A DNA stretch of 64,000 bases from Nymphalis io (taxonomy: Eukaryota > Arthropoda > Insecta > Lepidoptera > Nymphalidae), in assembly GCF_905147045.1 (NCBI RefSeq), contig NC_065894.1, positions 13,677,501 through 13,741,500 on the forward strand. The letters are read 5' to 3'. Of the stretch, positions 55,705 through 64,000 are shown one piece after another; the stretch's first letter is position 1, and every line of letters starts with the position of its first letter. A program made the translations under genes and the position numbers. Under the pieces are notes generated by a model, which was not told where the DNA came from, made no database searches, and worked only from the letters and a program-made list of their open reading frames with translations.

Positions 55705-56157
55705 ACGTTTCAACTGGTTCGTAATTTCGCAATTTCACCAAACGCTCGACATTATTTTAAAAGTACTTATTTTATAATGTTTTCTCTTTTTAAATTTTAT
55801 TTGTTTTTAAAATGGTGTTTACATAAAAATAATAATAAATGAATTTGCTACGGAAACACTAAATTAGCGTAGAGACTAGCTTACACGACTTAAATTACAA
55901 TATACCTACCTGTTTACGCCGAACTTATATCGGGGATCAAACGGTAAATGAAACTAAGGAAGAGCTTTCCACTGTTCACACTATAATTTATTTTGTCTGA
56001 TCATTTTAACAAAATCACCTTTACATTATATATATTCAGTAGCGAATCTAGACAGCGCGATTCAGGAAACTGACAGATTTTATTACCGCCATCTATACAT
56101 ACACTACCTACAGAAGGTATTTTAGTAATTTGAATAATGTATAATTTAGATTATATT

Positions 56158-56681
56158 AATAAAAGTAAAGACCTCTACATAATATACTTATATATTTCAA
56201 AAATAATATAATCCGAAATTTGTTTAATTAGGAATAATTATAAATATACTGTACAATATAATTGTCTGTATTTGGATTTGATTTTGTATATTTAAAGTGC
56301 TATTTTATGTAATCGCTTTGAAAATGTTGCGTGTCTTTCTGTGGCAATCATTTGACCGAAACTTAAAATAATATTTGCAAACCACTCGTGCCAATGTGTT
56401 TCTAAGCGAGATTCACGTGTGAAATTTTATAATCGACGATTAATATAGATCAATACAAAAATAGCATTACGAAATAACAATAAATACGAGTTGGTAATCA
56501 AATTCGATTCCTTTTAGTTTAGCTATTCACGGCTTAAAATTAATTGGATAAGTTTAGCTTATCTTTTCTAGACATCGCATACCTTTATATATAGGAGCTG
56601 CCCGTCCAGACGTATGTTCAAAATATTAGGTAATGAAAGATTTATTTTGAAGAACCAACATGTAAAACGGACAGCAGAAGC
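56158..56681. repeat. single-copy form of the ~530-bp repeat (empty RTE site)
   Basis: Block A' continues through this stretch straight into the B-type sequence CTTCTCGAAGC, with neither the RTE element nor a second copy. This is the pre-insertion arrangement. Confidence 0.85.
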
Positions 56682-57164
56682 CTTCTCGAAGCTATAACTC
56701 TTTTACCGCTAGTACCTGGAAATTGAAGTAGGCAAACAAGTAGTAATAAAATTCGCCGACGCACTTCTTTTTTTAATAAAATATAGGCTGGCCATTAGCA
56801 ATTTACGACATCATTGTTTACATTCTCCGAGAATCTAAGAAGCATTGAAGGGAGCCGAAACAAAACATAATTGATGTAGTTGGCAACTTAAGCTTATAAT
56901 TTATGATTTTACCCTAATAATAAGCAATAGTTAACGTGATTTGATGTAAAAATATCGAAAATTATCTAAAACTCCGATTCGAGTAAAAAAGTAATATATG
57001 GTTAATTTATTGAGAAAGGTATATACTTATAGTCTATAGCTCGTAGACAATATATATGTGACGTAATGCTATGACACATGTTTATTAGAACACATAAAAT
57101 GTAATTATATCTCTATATATATAACTTACCTGTGTATATCTTTGAGTAAATAGTATGTCACTGA
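56682..57164. other. non-coding, block B''; empty LINE site
   Basis: Matches 13528-13989. At 57144-57147 GAGT occurs once (TTTGAGTAAATAG), the empty site of the LINE present in B and B'. Confidence 0.6.
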
Positions 57165-57475
57165 TCGCAGAAATTTTAAATACTTTTTTGTTTGCCGGCT
57201 GTAGCTTAGATTCCTAGTAGTGAGATCGTCCACCCATATGGGTGCTCCATACAGTGCCATGGAACACACCACACCGGCGTATATGGGCCGGCATGGTGAT
57301 TCCGGCCCTCCCACGTTAGGTAGGAGGCGGCTCAAGACGGCAGCGGCATGGATGAGCTACGTGCCCAGTTGCACAAAGTATTGCCCGAAGCTCCATCTTC
57401 CATCCAGGATCAGACCTAATATCTCATCTGGGCCTTCACCACGTGGGACATGTATCACGGTCCCGACGTGGAATA
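57165..57475 (-). pseudogene. R1-clade LINE fragment
   Basis: Read on the - strand: LGLILDGRWSFGQYF, a stop, then AAAVLSRLLPNVGGPESPC, YAGVVCSMALYGAPIW. These are the conserved post-catalytic motifs of R1-type reverse transcriptases (LDGRWSF, LSRLLPN, YAGVVxSxALYGAPxW). It is found only in B'', within a roughly 620-bp stretch (57157-57776) absent from B and B'. Confidence 0.8.
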
Positions 57476-57975
57476 TAATAAAAATGTTTTATTATAAAGA
57501 TAAATAAAACTTGTCCACGCGGTGATGATTTATAATGTAATTACTTTCAGTTTTGCTTTATATACAATACTAATAATATTGATTTAAGTCTTCAATATAA
57601 ATAATAATAAATAATGTAATATGTAATTATAACCATCAAAACTATGTACCTACATAGTTGATAAAAAGGCGTGGACACAGTAGTATTTAGCTTATTCATC
57701 ATCCCCTAAAACAAATGCATCGATTTAGTTATTATTAATAATAAAGTTGAATTTAGAATTTTTAAAATTTATTAAAAGTTATTATAACTTTTCTTTTAAA
57801 ATTTCTAAAATAAATAAAAATGTAGTGTCTGTCTCTCAGTTTGCCGGGTCTAATCGCCAAAAAGAAAAAAAAAATTATTATAGAGAATATTCTGATGTAC
57901 TCTTTGTCTTTAAAATTATCATCCAAATCCGTTGTATACCTATATAGGTAGATAAGTATAATTACAAAAAATATT
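57476..57975. other. non-coding, B''
   Basis: The first 300 bp belong to the B''-specific insertion and show no gene. From about 57777 the sequence is colinear with 14920 onward. Confidence 0.45.
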
Positions 57976-58384
57976 TTCAGGAAATCATTGCAACTCTTTC
58001 GAAATGTGATAAAAAGCGTTATTTTTCTTCCGTTAATATTTTTAGGCTTTAGGACTTGGGCTTTAGGTTATTGCTCAATGTGCAATATAAACTTAACGCG
58101 GCTTAAACCGTTGGGCACTGGTAATAATAAATACATGTATAAAGATGTATCCTGCACGTACTGCTTATTACTTCATTGTATAGTAAATGTAGTAATCGAT
58201 AACTACCGCATTGTGTGATTGATACAGTTGCAACGCAGAAATAAGATGCATCTGTTATTTCGGAACACATTATCCAAAATGAACTCTATTGTATGAACTC
58301 TATATAGAGTTAAAAATTGATTGTGCCGCGTATGCTTTGCTAGAATTACATTTAAGGTAATATAAGTTTTATTATATTGTGTTA
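57976..58384. other. 409-bp segment present only in B''
   Basis: Lies between ACAAAAAATATTT and AAAGAATGAATTATAATGGC, which are adjacent in B and B'. No recognisable repeat ends and no gene. Either an insertion here or a deletion in the ancestor of B and B'. Confidence 0.6.
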
Positions 58385-58934
58385 AAGAATGAATTATAAT
58401 GGCACAGGTTACGTGTGAATGCCCACGCGCCTGCCATTTGTGTTAACCCTTTACAAAACTTAGTGGTCGGTTCGACCATTTTGTATTGTTGACATATTTC
58501 AAGATGGATGGTATAACTGTTTCACAATAATGTGTGTTTGATATCTATTTTATTTTCCGTTAGTGTTTTTTTGGACGGCAGACGATTTAAATTCCATGAA
58601 TTTCAATTTGAAATAACTTCGAAGAGATACACTGAATACGGTTTTGTCACGAACTTTCTATAAATGACTTTTGTATATTTAAATGTGTTACTTCGTGAAA
58701 ATTAATAGAAATAAATTAGTAATGAGTATTTAAAAATATTTTTTTTTTATAATTTGGTTTAATTACTGCAATTAAATGAATAGTAATCATTTCAAAAAGT
58801 ATATTATTCTATATTTAAATTTTCTTTTTCGGAAGCATAAAGCTTAATAGTCCCTTTCAAATTAAACTTATTTAATTTTTTTAAAGGCCCTAATGGTGAG
58901 TTCCCATAACAGATAATGATGTCCAGCGCGTGCT

Positions 58935-59231
58935 GTGATAAAAGTCATCGAAGCGTCATCAGGGGACCAACTGTCGCGTCTTTCTCGTAACTTCCGGTCG
59001 AAATTTTGCAATTATATAAATAAAAACCGACGGTGGTCCTACATTAATCCCGTGACAGGAAAGGGTTATAATACCTTAAACGTTTCAAGTGAGACGCATC
59101 TACAATTGGTCAAAAGATTATTCAAAAACATGAAAAACCAGTTGTTTGGGTTGATGCATTACTTTAAATATTGTCATTTATTGAACTTTAGCTTCCGATA
59201 TGCATTTTTTCAAATTTTCAATAACCGATAA
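58935..59231 (+). CDS. unrecognised reading frame (B'' copy of 15678)
   Basis: Differs by a few residues (YINPVTG for YIDPVTG, LSRLS for LMRLS). Still open. Function unknown. Confidence 0.15.
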   Translation: MIKVIEASSGDQLSRLSRNFRSKFCNYINKNRRWSYINPVTGKGYNTLNVSSETHLQLVKRLFKNMKNQLFGLMHYFKYCHLLNFSFRYAFFQIFNNR

Positions 59232-60172
59232 CGAAATTAAGACCTTCAGAACTAACCCCGTGGACGGTCGGAGACAAAAGTTGAAAATGAAGAATTAAAG
59301 GCTATTGTGGAAGCGGTTCCATCACAAAGCACTTCAGAGATAGCTGCAGTCTTCGGGGTAAGTGATAAAACTGTATTAATTCATTTCAAGCAAATCGGGA
59401 AAGTAAAAAAACTTGAACGATGGGTACCTCATGAATTGAGTGAATCGAACTTGCAAACACGCGTCGGCTGCTGTGTTACTTTGCTCAACCGACAAAATAA
59501 TGAAGGGATTTTAAATCGAATCATTACTTGTGATGAAAAGTGGACACTGTACGATAATCGAAAGCGCTCGTTGCTATGGCTGAACCCTGGAAACCCAGCC
59601 AAATCCTACTCTAAACGAAAATTGACTCAGAAAAAGTTACTTGTGAGTATTTGGTGGACTAGCGCCGGTGTCGTTCTCTACAGCTTTCTAAAATCTGGCC
59701 AAACGATTACGGCAGATATCTATTGTCAGCAACTGCAAACCATGAAGGAAGAATTAGCATCTAAACAACCGAGATTGGTCAATCGCTCTAGGCCACTGCT
59801 GCTTCACGACAACGCAAGACACACACTGTGCAATTAAAAACCACTAAGTTAAATGCTACAATTAGAATGTCTGCGACATCTCCCGTACCCCCCGGTCCTG
59901 TCTCCAACAGATTACCATTTTTTCCAGAATTTGGACAACTTCTTACAAGGAAAAAAATTCAACTCCGATGCGGAGGTCCAAACCGCCTTCAAAGAGTTTA
60001 TTGATTCTCGCCCCCATGGTTTTTTTAGTAAAGGGATCAATGAACTACCTATGAGATGGCAAAAGTGCATAGATAACAACGGTGCATACTTTGATTAATT
60101 AAATATATTTTACAAAAAAAAAATAACTTTATATTCCTCCCGTACAAAACGCCAATTTCGTATGTAAGGACC
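59230..60172 (+). pseudogene. mariner transposase relic, best-preserved copy (B'')
   Basis: The frame 59307-59837 is open for 176 codons, from QSTSEIAAVFGVSDK through ITCDEKW (first catalytic aspartate, with the tryptophan mutated to a stop in B and B'), WWTSAGVVLYSF and LLLHDNARHTLCN. After TAA it resumes at 59853-60098 with SPTDYHFFQNLDNF and ends NNGAYFD. The catalytic aspartates of CDEKW, HDNAR and PTDYH are therefore all present, but the stop between the last two and the missing 5' end make it inactive. The 3' inverted repeat ends at 60172 with TA following. Confidence 0.85.
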
Positions 60173-60950
60173 TAATAATAATACATTTATTGTTATATGG
60201 TTCTTTAAGTAAAGCTTCTTTGGATGCGATATGAATTAAATTCCAATATAGTATAAGAGCAACGTTTCTGTATGTAATGTTTAAGTGAGTTCCAAACCTT
60301 CTCTCCTTAATTAATTATTTAAGTCGAGTCTTTACCTAGCGGTTGTTAAGTTAGGTACTTAAGTCCTGTGTTTGACAGAAAGTTACTGTCTAACACAGAC
60401 GGGTTGAAAAATGCTTATCTAATTATGTATTTAAAAATATAACATTTATGTTACGTTCTTATAGCTCACTTCTCACACATACTTTTATCACCGAAATTTA
60501 GTTGAGAAGGTTTGATTTTTGATTTTTTATGTGAATGTTTGATTTTTAAAGACGTATAAATTCGTAAGTATATATTTTTTAATTGTTAATTTTAAGTGCT
60601 TAGTGATAACTTGACGGTGTAATTATTTCAGTAAATAAATAAAATAAACTCAATTCACAAATATCAACGTTTAATTTGGTCTTGGAGTGATGTTTAAGAT
60701 TTATTTAATGATAGCTTTTGCGTTAGTTTCGTGTTAAGCAGAAAACTCGGACGATGTCACTATTGTTTACAGCGACCGCATTGCGATAAATTGAACACAA
60801 CTCGCTCAGTCTATACAAGAGCAAAGAACAAAGGTTTCGAATTAAGATAAAATTGTATAAAAGGCAAATAAAGGTTCTCAAATAACAAAATGTACTCAAG
60901 TTCTCGGCTGTAGTTCAAAAGCTGCTGTAATTTATACTAAGTAAACATGT
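60173..60950. other. non-coding, B'', cut by the LTR element
   Basis: Colinear with 16902-17680. The bZIP cluster would follow about 360 bp further but is displaced by the LTR insertion at 60951. Confidence 0.6.
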
Positions 60951-61102
60951 TGTAATGTGGTGCCCTGAGAGAGGAATGAAAGCCGAGACTGCTGAATAGA
61001 TACTGCCTTTATTTCCAATAGGTCGTACATTAAATAGGTACAAAATTAGGTTACGTAGTATATAATGATTAATAAGTATGTTTAGTTAATATAATCTATT
61101 CA
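60951..61102 (-). repeat. probable 3' LTR, about 152 bp
   Basis: In + orientation it starts TGTAATGTGGTGCCC and probably ends CA at 61101-61102, next to the polypurine-like tract. On the - strand it contains GAAATAAAGG, a poly-A signal. The inner border is inferred, because the partner LTR is outside the window. Confidence 0.5.
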
Positions 61103-61265
61103 CTAAATCTCATCTCCACCGCAATAAAAAAATAAAATAAACAATACAATTTATTTTATTTTAGTTTATATTACGAATGTTCATATAGTATAATGTCATA
61201 TTATAATTACTATCTTTACAAACTTTTGAAGTAAGTATTTAGTACATAAACTTTTAACAAAATTG

Positions 61266-63443
61266 TTAGGTAATTGGTTCAAAATACATTTTTGTTCTGT
61301 TTTTGTGAATAACATAGTTTTTATTATCCTTAATTATTTCTACATTGGGTGAACATTCCCTTATTACTTTGTATGGACCTGAATATATGTTTTGGAACTT
61401 ACTGCCGGTTTCATTTTTTATTAAAATCAAATCATTCTGTTTATAAGTCACAGGGTTTATATTACGATCATACTTATCTTTTCTTTTTAATTTACTTGCT
61501 ATTAAATTTTCTCTAGCCTCTTTTTGTGACGTTTGTAATCTGAATTTGAGTTCCAAAGGATAATTATCAAAATTGTACAAAGGATCAACTTGTGCTGATC
61601 GCAAATTAGATGGTAAAATACATTTCTTACCGAACACCAACTCATAGGGAGTGAACTTAGTCTCCGTATGTACTGCAGTGTTATAGGAAAAACACCAAAA
61701 TGGAAGCCACATGCTCCAAGCTTCTGAGTGATTGTCTGTCTGTATTCGCAAATAGTTACCTAGATGTTTGTGAGAATTCTCCAAGGCACCGATACTTTGA
61801 TGATGATAAGCAGTAGACTGCAGCTTGTTAATATGCAAAAGTTTACAAACCTCTTTCATTGTGTCCGATAAAAACTCCGTTCCCCTGTCTGTAGCTATCT
61901 CCTTCGGAATACCATACCTGAGTATAAAATTGTTTACGAAGTTCCTGGCTACCTCATCTGACCTTTTTGATATTAATGGGTAGGCCTCAACATACTTGCT
62001 CAACTCACATTGTATAGTTAAAATGTACACATAATTATTGTACTCTCTCTCTAACGGCCCTACTATATCTAAATATACCTTTTCAAACGCTGAAGTTGCC
62101 GTCGAACTAATTGTCATAGGTTCCTTAGTATAATGTGAGGAATGTTTTTGTTTTTGACATTTGTCACACCTTTTTATAAATTCTGTAACATCAGCTTCTA
62201 ATTTTGGCCAAAAATAATATTTCTTTATGTTAGTTACCATTCGTCTTATGCCGGCATGGCCACTTGTGGGTAATATATGAAAATCGTTTAAAATTACACA
62301 CTTATCGTCTTTATCAGTTATTCTCTTTGTTCCCCTTAAAATATATATACGTGGTCCGGACCAACTACATATGTTATTTACTTCATTTATTAACTTTTCC
62401 ACAAATTTATTATTTTTCTCAGTCTTAATAAAGTGCACTTCTTTAATATTTATTTTCCCACAAAATATTTTCAGCTCTCTCACAAATTCGCCTGGCGATA
62501 GTTGCGATCGAGAAGCTAAATTAATAAAAATAGTATCCATTGAGGGCACGTAACTCAAACATCCCTTCTCATGCGTTATCTCTCTCAATTTACGATATCG
62601 ATTTAATTCATAAGCGCTTATGAAACGTAATTCCGTGAAATATTTCGGTTTGCTATGTACTTCTACAAGTTTTGGTTGATCAGTCCCATCGTTTTTAGAA
62701 ATAATAGCATCCCGTTGTTGCTTAGCCATCTGGCCACGCGTCATTACATTCATCACCGTTTGATTCATCTCTTTCAAGTCCTCAGAAGTTAAATGCAAAC
62801 GTGAAAGTGCGTCAGCGGCAGAATTATTCTTCCCTTTTAAGTATTCAAGTACAAAATCGTATTCTTCTAATGCTAACCTAAATTTAATTAAACGGCTAGA
62901 TGGATCCCGCATTCCAAATAAATAGATAAGCGGCTTATGATCAGTCTGAATTTTGAATGTCCTACCATACAAATATGGTCGAAAATGCTTCACGGCCCAT
63001 ACAATCGCAAGCAGTTCCTTCTCAATCGTTGAGTACCTTTTTTCTGCTTTGTTAAGACTACGACTGGCATAGGCTACAGGCCTACCGTCGCTGTTGCATA
63101 AAACTGCACCTACCCCATATCCTGATGCATCTGTTTGTAAAATAAATTGATTAGACTCCGAAAAATCAGGGTATTGCAATACAGGATGGGATATTAAATT
63201 TTGTTTCAACAGTTCAAATGATTTTTGGCATTCCTCATCCCATTTAAAAATAACATTTTTTCGACACAAATTATTTAATGGATGTGCTTTTGTTGCAAAA
63301 TTAGGAATAAATTTCCTGTAATAATTTACAAACGCAACGAATCTTTTTACTTCGTCGACTTTAGTAGGAACTGGGTAATCTTTAACGACTTCTATTTTAT
63401 CAGAATCTGGTATGACACCCTCTGCTGACACAACATGACCCAA
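61266..63443 (-). CDS. gypsy Pol: RNase H and integrase, 725 aa
   Basis: Begins in the connection after the reverse transcriptase (YYRKFIPNFATKAHPL). RNase H follows with QTDASGYGVGAVL, STIEKELLAIVWAVK and TDHKPLIYL. The integrase zinc-binding HHCC region is HAGIRRMVTN...RCDKCQK, with a D,D,E core (LDIVGPL, TDRGTEF, HHQSIGALENSH). The C-terminal GPY-type motif is SGPYKVI. It cuts host DNA and inserts the cDNA. The frame is intact over this length. The upstream part is in another frame (see next entry), so the ATG at 63443 is just the first in frame, not a real start. Confidence 0.88.
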   Translation of the reverse strand: MGHVVSAEGVIPDSDKIEVVKDYPVPTKVDEVKRFVAFVNYYRKFIPNFATKAHPLNNLCRKNVIFKWDEECQKSFELLKQNLISHPVLQYPDFSESNQFILQTDASGYGVGAVLCNSDGRPVAYASRSLNKAEKRYSTIEKELLAIVWAVKHFRPYLYGRTFKIQTDHKPLIYLFGMRDPSSRLIKFRLALEEYDFVLEYLKGKNNSAADALSRLHLTSEDLKEMNQTVMNVMTRGQMAKQQRDAIISKNDGTDQPKLVEVHSKPKYFTELRFISAYELNRYRKLREITHEKGCLSYVPSMDTIFINLASRSQLSPGEFVRELKIFCGKINIKEVHFIKTEKNNKFVEKLINEVNNICSWSGPRIYILRGTKRITDKDDKCVILNDFHILPTSGHAGIRRMVTNIKKYYFWPKLEADVTEFIKRCDKCQKQKHSSHYTKEPMTISSTATSAFEKVYLDIVGPLEREYNNYVYILTIQCELSKYVEAYPLISKRSDEVARNFVNNFILRYGIPKEIATDRGTEFLSDTMKEVCKLLHINKLQSTAYHHQSIGALENSHKHLGNYLRIQTDNHSEAWSMWLPFWCFSYNTAVHTETKFTPYELVFGKKCILPSNLRSAQVDPLYNFDNYPLELKFRLQTSQKEARENLIASKLKRKDKYDRNINPVTYKQNDLILIKNETGSKFQNIYSGPYKVIRECSPNVEIIKDNKNYVIHKNRTKMYFEPIT

Positions 63444-63543
63444 GTATAATAGTTCCTTCTGTAAGAAAATACACTTCTGAGGATTTAACTTTAGGTTAAC
63501 TTTACGTAATCTTTCAAAAATAGATTGTAAATTCTTAATATGA

Positions 63544-64000
63544 CTAGGTTCTTAATATGACTCTACTAAAACAAACTAAATCGTCTTGGTACACCAGACA
63601 TTTTTCGTATGTTAACCCTGTCATTGCCATAGTCATCATACGCGAAAATGAACTAGGACTGGTTTTTAAGCCCATAGGCATTCTAGTCATCTGAAACTCT
63701 CCGGAACAAAAAGCAGTATACTTGCGACTGTCTGGGTCTAAGCTAACATTATAGTAACCTTGATGTAAATCTAAATGAGAAAAATACATGCAACCAGATA
63801 ACGAATCTAAAATTTCTGTTATATTTGGAAGAGGAAATTTGTCATCATGTATGACCAAACGCCATTTTTTGTTTCCATTTTGGTCACTTTTCTTTGGCAC
63901 CAACAAGATTGGACTGGACCATTCACTTTGACATGGTTCAATAATATTTTCTTTCAACATTTGATCAATTTGGTTTTTAATTTCATTTTTTAAAACATGA
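63544..64000 (-). pseudogene. gypsy Pol: reverse transcriptase part, out of frame with the rest
   Basis: Continues beyond the right edge. Motifs: SEWSSPILLVPKK, WRLVI, PLPNITEILDSL, LDLHQGYYNV, MPMGLKTSP and catalytic YQDD. About 10-12 codons normally found between WRLVI and DKFPLP are missing. Near 63544-63560 a short direct repeat (TTCTTAATATGACT) marks a duplication that ends the frame with TAG and separates it from the downstream Pol frame. The element is probably inactive. Confidence 0.8.

Larger units (their letters stand above)
46611..56681. other. segmental duplication A' (copy of 1-10076)
   Basis: Colinear with block A over 10 kb, with small indels and scattered substitutions denser than between B and B' in their bZIP portion. 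It runs without an RTE insertion into B'' at 56682. Stretches not listed separately are non-coding as in block A. Confidence 0.9.
60951..64000 (-). mobile_element. Ty3/gypsy LTR retrotransposon, incomplete at window end
   Basis: Inserted in block B'' just after GTAAACATGT. On the - strand the order is reverse transcriptase, RNase H, integrase, polypurine-like GGTGGAGATGAG and 3' LTR, so the 3' end lies to the left. gag, protease and the 5' LTR would be beyond the right edge. No envelope gene lies between integrase and LTR. Confidence 0.85.

Noticed and set aside
61103..61265. An envelope gene between integrase and the LTR
   Set aside because: Only about 160 bp of AT-rich DNA lies between the integrase stop and the LTR.

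Overview
The window is insect DNA, most likely from a moth or butterfly. It is AT-rich and packed with transposable elements whose 3' tails, tRNA-like SINE head and mariner type I recognise from lepidopteran genomes. A mitochondrial ribosomal protein gene with canonical GT-AG introns also marks it as eukaryotic. I see no bacterial genes, CRISPR array or rRNA. The window is one part of a multi-copy segmental amplicon, not ordinary single-copy sequence.

Layout: block A (1 to about 10.08 kb) holds a SINE, a broken CR1/jockey-like LINE, a mariner interrupted by an RTE-like LINE, and non-coding DNA. An apparently intact RTE-type retrotransposon follows (10.08-12.99 kb), flanked on both sides by the same stretch of about 530 bp. 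Block B (12.99-28.13 kb) holds a truncated LINE, a mariner relic, three bZIP paralogs on the + strand and, tail-to-tail with them on the - strand, a multi-exon mRpS12 gene whose 5' end is not visible. The segment 10.85-28.13 kb is then repeated in tandem (block B', to 44.88 kb). The join lies inside the RTE coding region, and the second RTE copy carries a further 524-bp deletion. After 1.7 kb of sequence seen only once (44.88-46.61 kb), block A recurs as A' (46.61-56.68 kb) and runs directly into a third, partial block B'' (56.16-60.95 kb). B'' lacks both the RTE and the LINE insertion and so shows their empty sites. It is cut at 60.95 kb by a Ty3/gypsy LTR element on the - strand that runs off the right end.

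The only host-like genes I can support are the bZIP paralogs (three per B block, six here) and the mRpS12 copy (two here). The bZIP proteins have a short N-terminal PLDLS/PLDLT motif of the CtBP co-repressor-binding type, an acidic segment, and a C-terminal basic region of PAR/C-EBP/giant-like type. In bZIP2 and bZIP3, every junction between the N-terminal module and what follows lies at a run of exactly ten A. There a -1 shift is needed to stay open, and the downstream frame is nonetheless preserved. That pattern, in the part of the amplicon where the two copies look identical, is the most interesting signal in the window. It could be programmed or transcriptional slippage, an inherited disabling mutation, or a homopolymer error in the assembly.

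All identifications come from reading the sequence. No database search was possible, and chromosome assignment (for example a sex chromosome, where such amplicons are common) is conjecture.
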